DNA of 64,000 nt from Mariniphaga sp. (GCA_024636975.1 JAGXGA010000036.1:1-64000); one strand, 5' to 3'; counted from the stretch's first letter, positions 9,556 to 17,990 are shown. Numbers and translations are program-made. Notes: generated by a model from the letters alone, not told the origin.

Positions 9556-9712
9556 AGATTATCTCTCATCCTTGGTTTGTAAATCAGTCGGTTGCGGTTT
9601 CCGGTTGAAACCATAGAGGGTAAATTTAGCTTTTATTCAGAAATAAAACAAACATTAGTGACTTGATATATAATGAAAAGCAATAATGACAAAGGAAACA
9701 GAACAGTATTTT

Positions 9713-10711
9713 TTACCTGTATTGTGCAAAAATATTAATCATATGATTTAAATCATCAGAAGAAATGGTTACTTCATTATACATTTCAGTAATTATTTTA
9801 TGATCAATAATTTCAAAATCCTGATGCCTTGGTAAAATTAATATCCCTCCCATCTCAACGGCAGCCGGTCCAACAATTATCTGATTTTTACCAGTCTCAA
9901 AGAAATGGGAAGGCCTCTGTTTTTCGCGGGGGAAAACAATTATCTTCCATACACCTTCTTCATACCAGGCAAGCACATTAAGCATTGGCTCAACATCCTT
10001 CTTTTCCAAAAGAGAGGAATACAGGAAATGAAATGCGCGAATGATTGCATTTTTATTCGGAGAAACGATTGCTATAATCCGTCGTAAATAATTATCAACA
10101 GCATATATTTCAACATCTTTTTTTTGAAAATATGCTTTTGCATGTTCCTCAACCAGGGAATTAAATTCCTTTTCAATAAGCAAATATCCTTTTTTTCCTG
10201 CCTGAAAATGAAAATGGTCGGGGGCAGAAGCTCCACAACGGGGACCATTATAAAACACTGTGAATCCGGACAACTGTCTGCTCAGGTCAAGCATATCGGC
10301 AAAAAAATGTTCGAGCCTCTGCGGTATATGTTTCAGGTGTGGGATTGTTAAATGAACAGGAAATATGGGAAACGGGTTGGTAAGAATCAGGTAATCATTT
10401 TGAAAAGGAATTCCTTTTTGTTCGGGAGGAAGACTATCGGCACATAGAAAACAGGCACGCCGGGCAATACTTTGAGGATCGGTTTTTGCGGCAGATGACC
10501 GCATCCTTCCCGGATTATGGTGGGCATGAATCTGAAAATGACCGAAATCAAACTCCTTTTTATGCACCTCCGAAAGCGCAGCGTAATTTTTTCCTGCCAG
10601 TTCCCAGTTTACCTTCTGCTGCTGAACCAGGGCAATGGCCTGCTCATTCAGGTTGTCGACCTGCCCATAATTTGATAGTTCTTTTATGGTGATTAATATT
10701 TTATCGGACAT
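9713..10711 (-). CDS. DUF4922 HIT/GalT-like nucleotidyltransferase or phosphorylase
   Basis: 332 residues from the ATG at 10711, which begins MSDKILITIKEL; the open frame extends 30 codons further upstream but that part is not protein-like. It belongs to the DUF4922 family of Bacteroidota, related to ATP adenylyltransferase and GDP-L-galactose phosphorylase enzymes of the HIT superfamily. Visible motifs: a zinc-type pair RRACFLCADSLP, NPFPIFPVHLTIPHLKHIPQ, and the HIT active site DHFHFQAG (H-x-H-x-Q) that forms the nucleotidyl-His intermediate. Likely a cytoplasmic sugar-nucleotide phosphorylase; substrate not known. It lies 181 bp downstream of a glycosyltransferase on the same strand, a pairing that hints at a joint role in nucleotide-sugar use. 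Confidence 0.75.
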   Translation of the reverse strand: MSDKILITIKELSNYGQVDNLNEQAIALVQQQKVNWELAGKNYAALSEVHKKEFDFGHFQIHAHHNPGRMRSSAAKTDPQSIARRACFLCADSLPPEQKGIPFQNDYLILTNPFPIFPVHLTIPHLKHIPQRLEHFFADMLDLSRQLSGFTVFYNGPRCGASAPDHFHFQAGKKGYLLIEKEFNSLVEEHAKAYFQKKDVEIYAVDNYLRRIIAIVSPNKNAIIRAFHFLYSSLLEKKDVEPMLNVLAWYEEGVWKIIVFPREKQRPSHFFETGKNQIIVGPAAVEMGGILILPRHQDFEIIDHKIITEMYNEVTISSDDLNHMINIFAQYR

Positions 10712-10872
10712 GGTATCACTATTACGCGTTTTTATTATTATCAGACTTATTCTCAAACACACTTTGTTCGGGTGTGAAGTTGAGGTCAAATGGTTACACA
10801 CATCTGACTCCTCAGAATCACGGTCAGGAAGCGGCTGGCCGGGGAAGGGGTATGGGGGGCCTTCAGTCTGAT

Positions 10873-10892
10873 CCCCGGCATAAATGCCGGGG
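10873..10892. terminator. GC-rich hairpin after glycosyltransferase gene
   Basis: CCCCGGCATAAATGCCGGGG is a perfect inverted repeat directly abutting the glycosyltransferase stop codon. There is no U tract on the minus strand, so it may be a processing or stability hairpin, or a weak terminator between the two genes, instead of a strong terminator. Confidence 0.45.
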
Positions 10893-12338
10893 TTAGTAAC
10901 CCTTGGCCTTCCGGGTTCGGGCGTTCAATTCAATCGTACGGATGCGGTCTTTATACAGGTTATGTGCATTAAGTCTGGCAACATCGAGCGAGGCATCGGT
11001 ATTGTCTTCCCACCGGCGGCAAAGGTAAACCGGCTCGTAGATACGCCCGATTTTCCAGGTGCGTGAAATGGCAAGCCCTACGGCATAATCTTCACCATAG
11101 CTGACGTTAGGCACTTTTATTTCCCGCAGCACAGGTGTATAAAATGCACGTGGCGCTCCAAGTCCGTTAATGCGGAGGGCATTGTTGGCACCGTTATCGG
11201 GCGTCCACTCACGGTGGTCAATCACACCCGGGGGGATTTCCTCCAGTTTGAAGTTGGTCATTCGGTAACTGCCAATCACCATGGCACATTTTTCCTCGTA
11301 AAACTTATCCACAATGACTTGCAGGGTGTTTTCACCGGCATACAGATCGTCGCTGTCGAGCTGCACGGCAAACCGTCCGCATTTGTCGTTAAAGATGCCT
11401 TCGTTCCAGCATCCGCCTATTCCCAGGTCTTTTCGTGCCGGAATCACATGCACAAGCTTTCCCTCCCGGGCAAAATCTTCAAGAATGGCTGTTGTGTCGT
11501 CGGTTGAGTAGTTATCAACCACAATGAGGTTGTACGGGAAGTTTGTTATTTGTTTCAACACCGATTCAACGGCATCGCGAATTGTTGTTTCACGGTTCCT
11601 GACCGGGATTATAACGGAGGCCTCCACGGGAAAATCATCAGCGTTAAAATCGGCTTCCTTAAACGGAGGGGACAGAAAAGCGCTTGTTTCTTTCAGGTGA
11701 GTGGTGCACGCCTTTTCCATTTCCAACTGTTTTTCACGGGCTCCGGCACTCACATAATCGAACTGCTTTTCGCCCGATTTTCGTAAATCGGTTTCTACCA
11801 TAGCTGAAAGCACTTCAGGAATATGAACGATATCACCGAGCCTCGAAGCATGCAGGCGCAGGGCATAATAGCCGGCAAACCGGTAATTCTCTTCCTTAAA
11901 ACTTTTCAGCACATCAGATCGAAAAAGCTGGACAGGTCCAAAGTTAAAATCATCACGCAGGCTCCCCTGCTGGTAACCAATTACAGGGTGCTGTGTTTCC
12001 CTGCCGTTTTTCACCTCACGATAATCGGCATACACCATAGCAGCCCCGGTGTTTTCGGCCACCTGTACCAATCGTCCGGCAGCAAACTGCCCCAGTTCAA
12101 CCGGCGTGTTATGCAAGGCAAGCAGCGCATACGCAGCATCTAAATTCTGCGCTATCTGCATCATGACTGATGTGGAATGAGGCTGCTCTGTCACCAGCAC
12201 TTTGGCCCCCTTAATATAATGTGCCTCAGGAGCAATCACAAAAACTTCATCTACAAGGCCAACAGCCTTTAACTCTAATACAACCTTTTCGGTTTCTTCC
12301 TTTCCGGTAAAAGCGATAAAACAATCGATATTCTTCAT
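10893..12338 (-). CDS. Two-domain glycosyltransferase family 2-like protein
   Basis: 481 residues, cytoplasmic. The C-terminal half (from about residue 235) is a canonical GT2/GT-A domain: [32 protein letters not shown], and the nucleotide-metal motif LDSDD in [11 protein letters not shown], then GLGAPRAFY and EDYAVGLA. The N-terminal half (1-230) looks like a second, degenerate GT-A domain: it starts with [17 protein letters not shown], has [14 protein letters not shown] where the DXD loop would be, and lacks an obvious DXD. The first domain may be structural or acceptor-binding. A TAAATTTG box lies 107 bp upstream. The acceptor and sugar donor cannot be told from sequence. The DUF4922 gene follows downstream. 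Confidence 0.82.
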   Translation of the reverse strand: MKNIDCFIAFTGKEETEKVVLELKAVGLVDEVFVIAPEAHYIKGAKVLVTEQPHSTSVMMQIAQNLDAAYALLALHNTPVELGQFAAGRLVQVAENTGAAMVYADYREVKNGRETQHPVIGYQQGSLRDDFNFGPVQLFRSDVLKSFKEENYRFAGYYALRLHASRLGDIVHIPEVLSAMVETDLRKSGEKQFDYVSAGAREKQLEMEKACTTHLKETSAFLSPPFKEADFNADDFPVEASVIIPVRNRETTIRDAVESVLKQITNFPYNLIVVDNYSTDDTTAILEDFAREGKLVHVIPARKDLGIGGCWNEGIFNDKCGRFAVQLDSDDLYAGENTLQVIVDKFYEEKCAMVIGSYRMTNFKLEEIPPGVIDHREWTPDNGANNALRINGLGAPRAFYTPVLREIKVPNVSYGEDYAVGLAISRTWKIGRIYEPVYLCRRWEDNTDASLDVARLNAHNLYKDRIRTIELNARTRKAKGY

Positions 12339-12894
12339 ATTAATTTTTCTAAAAAATCTTTCAGGGAATTGTTTGCACCCGATAGGGCCTTAAACAATTT
12401 CCATTTAAAATTCTCTGATTTTGGGTAATCTGTATTTTAAAAAACAAATTTAAAGGTAAAAATTTTAATCTGATGAGCTTACGGTGGCTAAACAAAAAAA
12501 TGTATAAACTTCGAAACTGTATAAAACATTGTATTTAAAAAAGAATTAGCCGAACGTTGCGGGATTTCTTATGGAAAGAAAAGCAGGATTATAATACATC
12601 ATTAATTTACACGAACTTACACAACGGCTTTTTCAAATAAAGCTTTCCAATTGTAAACACTGTAAAATAGCAAATTAAATTATAACTGCAGCTATATACA
12701 TCCGAATCCCGGAATCAAAGAACTATAATCCTAAATTTCCTTAAAAAAACAAAAAAAATAGTTGAACACTTAAGGCTTTATGCATTAGCAGAATTAATGA
12801 AACATCAATCACAGCTGTTCATAACGGGCCATAATAAATTATTTAGTTAAACAATAAAATTTCAGGAGCAATTTTCATTTTTTAATTAAACTTT
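12339..12894. other. AT-rich divergent intergenic region
   Basis: This AT-rich stretch has no open frame with protein-like composition and no recognisable RNA. It contains the leader and promoter of the glycosyltransferase gene at the low end. Nothing else stands out between 12453 and 12894. Confidence 0.5.
12445..12452 (-). promoter_or_regulatory. -7 box of the glycosyltransferase/DUF4922 unit
   Basis: The minus strand reads TAAATTTG, a perfect TAnnTTTG. It would give a leader of about 100 nt before the glycosyltransferase ATG at 12338. Confidence 0.5.
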
Positions 12895-12913
12895 TATCTT
12901 TGTAATATATTTG
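12895..12913 (+). promoter_or_regulatory. Two -7 boxes 11 bp apart
   Basis: TATCTTTG (12895-12902) and TATATTTG (12906-12913) are both perfect TAnnTTTG boxes on the plus strand, 11 bp apart. They point to an unrecognised transcript that starts near 12909-12920. Confidence 0.5.
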
Positions 12914-12915
12914 CA

Positions 12916-12978
12916 ATGAGAGAGTGTAAATATATTTCGGAGGGTATTGTGAGAGGTTGCATAAACGCTTTTTATTAG
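12916..12978 (+). CDS. Possible 20-residue micro-ORF
   Basis: An ATG directly after the double -7 box opens a 20-codon frame (MRECKYISEGIVRGCINAFY) ending in TAG. There is no visible SD, and the leader would be only a few bases. It could be a leader peptide or a by-product of a non-coding transcript. It is listed because the promoter match is strong; the protein call itself is weak. Confidence 0.2.
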   Translation: MRECKYISEGIVRGCINAFY

Positions 12979-13189
12979 TTTAATAACAAATTCCTATATT
13001 AATGTACCTGCAGAGAATTATGCATGGTTATTAATGCTTTCCTGATAATTTTTTTGTTCTTTCCTGACTTTAACTTGATTCAGAAACTGGTGGCGATAAA
13101 CGATTATTTTTACTGGCAACCTACAGGTAAGTAAATACGTGTGATTCATCACTTAAACAAAGGAGTTTAGGGTGTTTCCCGGACAAATT

Positions 13190-13197
13190 TACCTTTG
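13190..13197 (+). promoter_or_regulatory. -7 box of small membrane protein gene
   Basis: TACCTTTG fits TAnnTTTG on the plus strand and lies 51 bp before the ATG at 13249, giving a leader of about 45 nt. Confidence 0.45.
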
Positions 13198-13248
13198 CCA
13201 GCTGTGATAATTTTGAAGATGATGTGAATAAGTTTAAAACCCATAATT

Positions 13249-13440
13249 ATGAAGTTAGTAAAGTTTGTTTGTGTAGTTGAGCTACTTACTGTAGCATTAT
13301 TGGCATTTACTCATTTATTCTTTTCCTCATTTAATGTTGAATTCAATAAAAATTTATATCTGTTAATTCCCACCTTGTTATTATTCTATATGATGTTCAT
13401 TAAATTCATTCTCATACCTATGGCAAAATTTATGAAATAG
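13249..13440 (+). CDS. Small two-helix membrane protein (63 aa), unknown
   Basis: A 63-residue product with two hydrophobic helices: about residues 4-26 (FVCVVELLTVALLAFTHLFF) and 35-58 (LYLLIPTLLLFYMMFIKFIL). A short polar linker, FNVEFNKN, lies between them. It ends MAKFMK, leaving both termini positively charged and probably cytoplasmic. I do not recognise the family. Support for a real gene comes from membrane-protein-like composition, a -7 box at the right distance and an otherwise gene-free surrounding. An inverted repeat, ACAGGTTC-AAAA-GAACCTGT (13512-13531), lies 70 bp downstream but has no U tract. tRNA-Lys follows on the other strand. Confidence 0.5.
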   Translation: MKLVKFVCVVELLTVALLAFTHLFFSSFNVEFNKNLYLLIPTLLLFYMMFIKFILIPMAKFMK

Positions 13441-13511
13441 TAATTTACAAGGTCAATAAAAGAAGAGAAAGATAAAGCTCTGTTGAATGATTGACATTTC
13501 GTAATCCATAT

Positions 13512-13531
13512 ACAGGTTCAAAAGAACCTGT
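13512..13531. terminator. Hairpin downstream of small membrane protein gene
   Basis: ACAGGTTC, an AAAA loop, then GAACCTGT: a perfect 8-bp stem. No following T run on either strand, so its role as a terminator is uncertain. Confidence 0.3.
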
Positions 13532-13687
13532 TGGAAAAAGTTACTTCTTACCACTTAAGCAGTATTAGGTATAAATTCCAATAAAGGACAGCCGCTAATT
13601 CCTATTTTATAAACATGTGGAATCATAGCTTCAGGATATTAAATGGAGCTATACGGTTTATAATCAATCAAATTGTTTGAATTTATG

Positions 13688-13760
13688 TCGGCTTGCAGGG
13701 GATCGAACCCTGGACCCGCTGATTAAGAGTCAACTGCTCTACCAACTGAGCTACAAGCCG
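13688..13760 (-). tRNA. tRNA-Lys(CUU)
   Basis: Complete cloverleaf on the minus strand. The acceptor CGGCTTG pairs with CAAGCCG, with discriminator A. The D-arm is AGCTCAGTTGGTAGAGC. The anticodon loop CTCTTAA in stem GTTGA/TCAGC gives anticodon CTT, which reads AAG (Lys). The T-arm is CAGGGTTCGATCCCCTG. No encoded CCA. Confidence 0.95.
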
Positions 13761-13804
13761 ATTTACTACAAATTTAGCTATTCGTTTTCAATTTGGAAAG
13801 AAAC

Positions 13805-15319
13805 CTATAGCCTTATTTTCACCGGAGGGCTTAACCAACTTTCCTTATTTAACCTGTTTAGTACAGATATTTTAACTTCATACCTTTCCTTTTTGGAATT
13901 TATCCGTTCAAATTCATAGCTGGTTTCATCCTTTCCAACAATTGCATGAATTCTCTCCGGATTCTCAGGATTCAGTTGTTGCCCCTTTTTGTAAAGATAA
14001 ATAACAAACGCTCTAGGTTTCTCCAGCTCATCATCAGAAGCTTTAACCTTCCATTTCACTGTTCTTCCTCTTTTGCTGATTTTTACTACCGGTTGCGGGG
14101 CATGATTGCCAAGCCAGGGCATTTGAGGCACCACTGCCGGATGCCTGTAAAGATCGTTCATCAGGCTGTCGCGAAAGCCCTGCAGGTTACGGTTAAAATG
14201 CTTACTGCTATAGAAGGCAACCCCGTCAATTCCCTTTATTTCCCTGAGAAGCTTAATCTGGCGTGGCAGTTCACCCGGGTGGGTCCATTCCTTAACTGTG
14301 GATGCAGGGTCGCTTTTATACAATCCCAGTCCTATGTACATTCCTCTTCCGTAAGTGTGGTTTTGCCACCATAAGGCAAGGGTTTTAAAATCGGCCAGCG
14401 GATGGCCAACCTGCCAGTATAGTTGAGGCAGTGTGTAATCGATCCAGCCTTTTTCCTGCCATTTAATAATATTGGCATACAAATGATCGTAGTTGGTGGC
14501 CCCTGCCCGGGTATTTGACCCAAGCGGGTCATCGGCAATGTTCCGCCAGACACCAAACGGACTGATTCCAAACTTCACCCAGGGCTTTACCGACTTGATT
14601 GTATCGTTCAGCATCTTTATAATGATGTCAACATTTTCCCGTCTCCAGTCGGCTTTGTTTTCAGGAAAAAAGCCACGGTTATACCAGGCAAAGGAGGTAG
14701 TATCGGGGAAATCTTCTGCCAGGGGATAGGGATAAAAATAATCGTCGAAATGAATGGCATCCACATCATAACGGGTAACGATGTCTTTTACCACGCGGGC
14801 CGCAAACTCTCTTGTCTGGGGCAGACCCGGATCGAAATAGAGACTGTTTCCGTACTTCAGTATCCACTCAGGGTGCCGAAAAGCAATGTGGTCGCCGGCA
14901 AGCGGCTGGCTGTGGTTCAGCGCAACACGGTATGGGTTAAGCCATGCATGCAGCTCCATGCCCCGTTTATGGCTTTCCTCAATCCAAAATTGCAACGGAT
15001 CGTAGAACGGATCGGGGGCTTTACCCGGTTCACCCGTAAGATACCTCGACCAGGGTTCCAGCGCCGAAGGGTAAAAGGCATCTGCGGTAGGGCGTATCTG
15101 AAGGATAACGGCATTCATGCCAAGATCGCGGTGCATATTCAAAATGCGGACAACCTCCAGCTGCTGCTGCTCCGTTGAAAGTCCCGGCCGGGATGGCCAG
15201 TCGATATTGGCCACTGTAGCCACCCAAACGGCACGGAATTCAAATTTGGGTGGATGTGATTGTGCATAAACTGAACTAACTGATAAAAAGATCAGAAACA
15301 GAAACAGTCGTTTTTTCAT
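13805..15319 (-). CDS. GHL10 (DUF187) glycosyl-hydrolase-like secreted protein
   Basis: 504 residues. The ATG at 15319 gives a clean signal peptide, MKKRLFLFLIFLSVSSVYAQ; the frame is open 18 codons further upstream, but a -7 box at 15345-15352 rules that out. The TIM-barrel GHL10 domain (about residues 30-350) has the family start FRAVWVATVANIDWPSRPG, then NAVILQIRPTADAFYPS, HAWLNPYRVA, and DAIHFDDYFYPYP with acidic residues in the expected catalytic position, and GISPFGVWRN. The tail is a fibronectin-like beta domain (VKISKRGRTVKWKVKASDD). GHL10 enzymes are associated with peptidoglycan-derived or other amino-sugar glycans. The gene is divergent from a MurNAc/GlcNAc kinase and murQ, which supports a role in cell-wall glycan cleavage. 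Confidence 0.88.
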   Translation of the reverse strand: MKKRLFLFLIFLSVSSVYAQSHPPKFEFRAVWVATVANIDWPSRPGLSTEQQQLEVVRILNMHRDLGMNAVILQIRPTADAFYPSALEPWSRYLTGEPGKAPDPFYDPLQFWIEESHKRGMELHAWLNPYRVALNHSQPLAGDHIAFRHPEWILKYGNSLYFDPGLPQTREFAARVVKDIVTRYDVDAIHFDDYFYPYPLAEDFPDTTSFAWYNRGFFPENKADWRRENVDIIIKMLNDTIKSVKPWVKFGISPFGVWRNIADDPLGSNTRAGATNYDHLYANIIKWQEKGWIDYTLPQLYWQVGHPLADFKTLALWWQNHTYGRGMYIGLGLYKSDPASTVKEWTHPGELPRQIKLLREIKGIDGVAFYSSKHFNRNLQGFRDSLMNDLYRHPAVVPQMPWLGNHAPQPVVKISKRGRTVKWKVKASDDELEKPRAFVIYLYKKGQQLNPENPERIHAIVGKDETSYEFERINSKKERYEVKISVLNRLNKESWLSPPVKIRL

Positions 15320-15344
15320 CTTCCGGTTTTTTGTATTCAATTGG

Positions 15345-15352
15345 CAAATATA
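15345..15352 (-). promoter_or_regulatory. -7 box of GHL10 gene
   Basis: The minus strand reads TATATTTG (TAnnTTTG), 26 bp before the ATG at 15319, so the leader would be about 20 nt. It decides the start codon, because the longer frame would overlap the promoter. Confidence 0.55.
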
Positions 15353-15481
15353 TTTAAAATTGCCCCAAACCAAAGCCAGACCAGGTAAATCCAGATAAAC
15401 AGTTTTTTAATTTCTTCTTAAAAAACTGATGATCTTAAAAATTAAACAATTGATTCATCAATCGATACAGGGTAAATTTTC

Positions 15482-15489
15482 TACTTTTG
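15482..15489 (+). promoter_or_regulatory. -7 box of hexosamine kinase-murQ operon
   Basis: TACTTTTG fits TAnnTTTG and lies 33 bp before the ATG at 15522. It faces away from the GHL10 promoter, with about 130 bp between the two boxes. Confidence 0.55.
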
Positions 15490-15521
15490 AACAAATATTT
15501 AGTAAGAGCAACTTATAATCA

Positions 15522-16376
15522 ATGAAATCAAAGTCCAATATACTTATAGCTGACAGCGGCTCTACAAAAACAGCCTGGATTTATACAGACGGAAATACCC
15601 AAAAACAATTTACAACCGGCGGAGCAAATCCCTTTTTCCTGAGTACAGAAGATATGATTAGAGAGTGGAAGAAAAGCTCTGTTGATCAATTGAGGGGAAA
15701 GGTAATGCAGGTGTATTTTTATGCTGCAGGAGTGGTAAACGACGAAAAGGCAGAGGTCATTAAAAAGGCGTTACATAAATTTTTTCCCGATGCAGATGTC
15801 CGGGTTGAAAGCGATTTGCTTGCTGCTGCTCATGCTACCCTGGGAACAAAAAGCGGGATAGCCTGCATCCTGGGAACAGGGTCCAACTCGTGCCTGTATA
15901 ACGGAAAGGAAATCATTGCCCACGTGCCTCCGCTGGGTTTTATCCTTGGCGATGAAGGAAGCGGTGCCGTTTTGGGGCGCCAGTTAGTTGGTGACTACCT
16001 GAAAAAAACTATGCCCGAAGAACTGCGAAACCAATTTCAGAAAAGTTACCCCATTGAATATGGCGAATTCCTTAACCGCGTTTACCGTCAGGAGAAGCCG
16101 AACAAGTTCCTTGCAGGGTTTGTACCGTTCCTGAAAAAAAATATACAGCATTCATATTGCACTGAACTTGTAGAAATTTCCTTTGATTCATTTATTTCCC
16201 GAAATGTAGCCCAGTATGAAGGTTACGAAAACCAACCTATCAGTTTTGCAGGTTCTGTGGCATATCATTTTCAGGAACAGTTAAAATCTGTATTTTTGAA
16301 AAGAAATATTAAACCTGGTGTAATTGTAAAAGAGCCTTTAATTAACTTGATGAACCATCATCTGCAACAAAATTAA
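15522..16376 (+). CDS. N-acetylhexosamine kinase (BadF/BadG family; MurK/NagK-like)
   Basis: 284-residue ASKHA-fold sugar kinase of the BadF/BadG/BcrA/BcrD family. Visible motifs: phosphate 1 loop ADSGSTKTAW (residues 9-18), connect/phosphate 2 region LGTGSNSCLYNG (about 120-131), GFILGDEGSGAVLGRQL (about 145-160), and adenosine motif FAGSVAYHF near the C-terminus. It phosphorylates N-acetylglucosamine or N-acetylmuramic acid at O-6 in the cytoplasm. The next gene is murQ, two bases after the stop, and the MurNAc kinase MurK sits beside murQ in the Bacteroidota member Tannerella, so MurNAc is the likelier substrate. First gene of a two-gene operon divergent from GHL10. Confidence 0.85.
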   Translation: MKSKSNILIADSGSTKTAWIYTDGNTQKQFTTGGANPFFLSTEDMIREWKKSSVDQLRGKVMQVYFYAAGVVNDEKAEVIKKALHKFFPDADVRVESDLLAAAHATLGTKSGIACILGTGSNSCLYNGKEIIAHVPPLGFILGDEGSGAVLGRQLVGDYLKKTMPEELRNQFQKSYPIEYGEFLNRVYRQEKPNKFLAGFVPFLKKNIQHSYCTELVEISFDSFISRNVAQYEGYENQPISFAGSVAYHFQEQLKSVFLKRNIKPGVIVKEPLINLMNHHLQQN

Positions 16377-16377
16377 T

Positions 16378-17196
16378 ATGAGCAGTATAACTGAATCGAG
16401 TTCCTCGTACGATAATCTCGAAAAGATGAGTATTCGGGAGTTGCTGGAAGGAATTCACAATGAAGATAAAAAAGTATTGCCTGCAGTAGGTAAAACTATC
16501 CCGCAGATTGAACAGCTTGTAGCCGAAATTGTGCCACGGGTAAAGAAAGGAGGACGGTTGTTTTATATAGGCGCGGGAACCAGTGGCAGGCTGGGTATAC
16601 TTGATGCCTCTGAGATACCACCCACCTACGGCGTAGGCTACGATTTGGTAATCGGCATCATTGCCGGTGGCGACCAGGCTATCCGGAAGGCAGTTGAATC
16701 GGCAGAAGACGATGAAAACCTGTCATGGCAGGATTTACAAAAATTTAATATAAACAGCCTCGACACAGTTGTAGGAATTGCTGCCTCAGGCCGGACCCCT
16801 TTTGTAATCGGAGCTGTAAAAAATGCCCGGGCCAATGGCATTCTTACTGCCTGCATAACGGCAAATCCCGAATCGGAACTGGCCCGGAATGTAGATATTC
16901 CAATTGAAGCTGTTGTAGGTCCTGAATTTGTAACAGGAAGCACACGCATGAAATCGGGCACAGCCCAAAAGCTTATCCTTAACATGATTACCACCACCAT
17001 GATGATTCAATTGGGAAAGGTAAAAGGTAATAAAATGATTAACATGCAGCTTACCAATCAAAAGCTTGTAGAGCGTGGCACCCGCATGATAATGGAAGAA
17101 CTGCATTATCCGGAACCCAAAGCCCGCCGCCTTTTGTTACTGCACGGCTCAGTACAAAAAGTTCTGGCAGAAGCAGGAGAAAAAAATCAGGAATAG
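16378..17196 (+). CDS. murQ: N-acetylmuramic acid 6-phosphate etherase MurQ
   Basis: 272-residue SIS-domain enzyme. It cleaves the lactyl ether of MurNAc-6-phosphate to GlcNAc-6-phosphate and D-lactate, the key step of peptidoglycan recycling in the cytoplasm. Family motifs are plain: ESSSSYDNLEKMSIRELL at the start, GAGTSGRLGILDASEIPPTYG (residues about 62-82) for sugar-phosphate binding, GIAASGRTPFV, and the signature GSTRMKSGTAQKLILNM (about 188-204). Slightly shorter than the usual 300 or so residues because the C-terminus is trimmed, which is common in this phylum. Translation is probably coupled to the kinase: its ATG begins one base after the kinase stop codon. Confidence 0.95.
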   Translation: MSSITESSSSYDNLEKMSIRELLEGIHNEDKKVLPAVGKTIPQIEQLVAEIVPRVKKGGRLFYIGAGTSGRLGILDASEIPPTYGVGYDLVIGIIAGGDQAIRKAVESAEDDENLSWQDLQKFNINSLDTVVGIAASGRTPFVIGAVKNARANGILTACITANPESELARNVDIPIEAVVGPEFVTGSTRMKSGTAQKLILNMITTTMMIQLGKVKGNKMINMQLTNQKLVERGTRMIMEELHYPEPKARRLLLLHGSVQKVLAEAGEKNQE

Positions 17197-17219
17197 TATA
17201 AATGAGGGAAAAAAATTAA

Positions 17220-17227
17220 TATCTTTG
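17220..17227 (+). promoter_or_regulatory. -7 box of candidate small RNA
   Basis: TATCTTTG, a perfect TAnnTTTG match, on the plus strand 24 bp after the murQ stop. No plus-strand gene follows for about 2.9 kb. Confidence 0.55.
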
Positions 17228-17233
17228 CTTTCG

Positions 17234-17392
17234 GTTATAAAATTTTGGCTCTGACATATTGTAAAACAAGATATTGAAGATAATCATCAGACCTGCAATC
17301 CTTGCAGGTTTATGGTTTATTAGGTTTAGTTGGTTTAGGTTTTTCCGGGAAACCGGGAGTAAAAAGGCTGTCGTTGGGCAGCCTTTTCTTTT
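17234..17392 (+). ncRNA. Candidate small RNA with own promoter and terminator
   Basis: A perfect -7 box at 17220-17227 and an intrinsic terminator at 17361-17392 bracket about 160 nt with no protein-like frame. Inside are a perfect 8-bp hairpin (ACCTGCAA/TTGCAGGT, 17291-17309) and a CCGG-GAAA-CCGG stem with a GNRA-type loop (17345-17356). They are separated by an unusual GGTTTA-rich stretch. It does not match 4.5S, 6S, tmRNA or RNase P cores that I can recognise. The alternative is that this is the 3' untranslated end of the murQ mRNA, with a second promoter by chance. Confidence 0.5.
17361..17392 (+). terminator. Intrinsic terminator
   Basis: AAAAAGGCTG, an 8-nt loop, then CAGCCTTTTCTTTT: a 9-bp stem with a T-rich tail. 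It ends the candidate small RNA and would also stop murQ read-through. The A-rich left arm may allow it to work from both sides. Confidence 0.8.
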
Positions 17393-17489
17393 ATGAAACA
17401 GCACCTTATAAAAACGGCCAGTCCAAATGTAGTTGCTAAAAAAAAGGATTTTATTGCGGGGATTGGTCCCGAAAAACCTTTCCTGACAA

Positions 17490-17990
17490 TTAAACAGCGA
17501 TAACAAACAAAAGCACCAAAAGGAGCAGCATGAACAGCACAAACTGGTTCCTGACAAATAACCCTAGTAGTATAAGGATTTCCACTTCTTCATTAAAGGT
17601 AGTGAACAACTCAATTTCGCCTTTATCTTTTGTGAGAAATTCACTGGAAGTGTAGGTGATAATTTCTGTTCCGTTAAATTTCCAGGACCAGCGAGACTGC
17701 CAGAAGTTTTGTATCTCAAGTTCGAACCGTTTACCGTTAATTATAACATCGCTGCGAGGATTGAACAGGTTTATCATGACCATGCCCAAAAGCGACTGAT
17801 CGTTGGCATCGTAAATCTCCAGTTTCGACAGAAAAAACTCACGGTTAAGTGTAAACAATCGCCCGGCAATCATTGCCTGTGCTTTTGAACTAATCATATT
17901 CTCCCATCGGATACTGCCGATAAGTTCATTGCCCCGACTGATTTCCAGCTTCGGTCCAAAAACTTCCTTCGACCATTGCAGTTTTTCCAT
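17490..17990 (-). CDS. Hypothetical protein with C-terminal membrane anchor
   Basis: 166 residues from the ATG at 17990 (MEKLQWSKEVFGPKLEISRG). The frame is open to 18128 but the extra 46 residues are not protein-like and would reach the fasciclin terminator. The body is a beta-rich domain with repeated strands, for example KLEISRGNELIGSIRWENMI, AGRLFTLNREFFLSKLEIYD and GKRFELEIQNFWQSRWSWKF. That pattern recalls the LURP-one/scramblase-like fold, but this is only a resemblance. The last 30 residues are hydrophobic (ILLGLFVRNQFVLFMLLLLVLLFVIAV) and form one or two membrane helices. Function unknown. Confidence 0.65.
   Translation of the reverse strand: MEKLQWSKEVFGPKLEISRGNELIGSIRWENMISSKAQAMIAGRLFTLNREFFLSKLEIYDANDQSLLGMVMINLFNPRSDVIINGKRFELEIQNFWQSRWSWKFNGTEIITYTSSEFLTKDKGEIELFTTFNEEVEILILLGLFVRNQFVLFMLLLLVLLFVIAV

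Noticed and set aside
17216-17557. 113-codon minus-strand frame
   Set aside because: It overlaps the candidate small RNA, its terminator and the end of the membrane-anchored protein; cysteine-rich low-complexity start.
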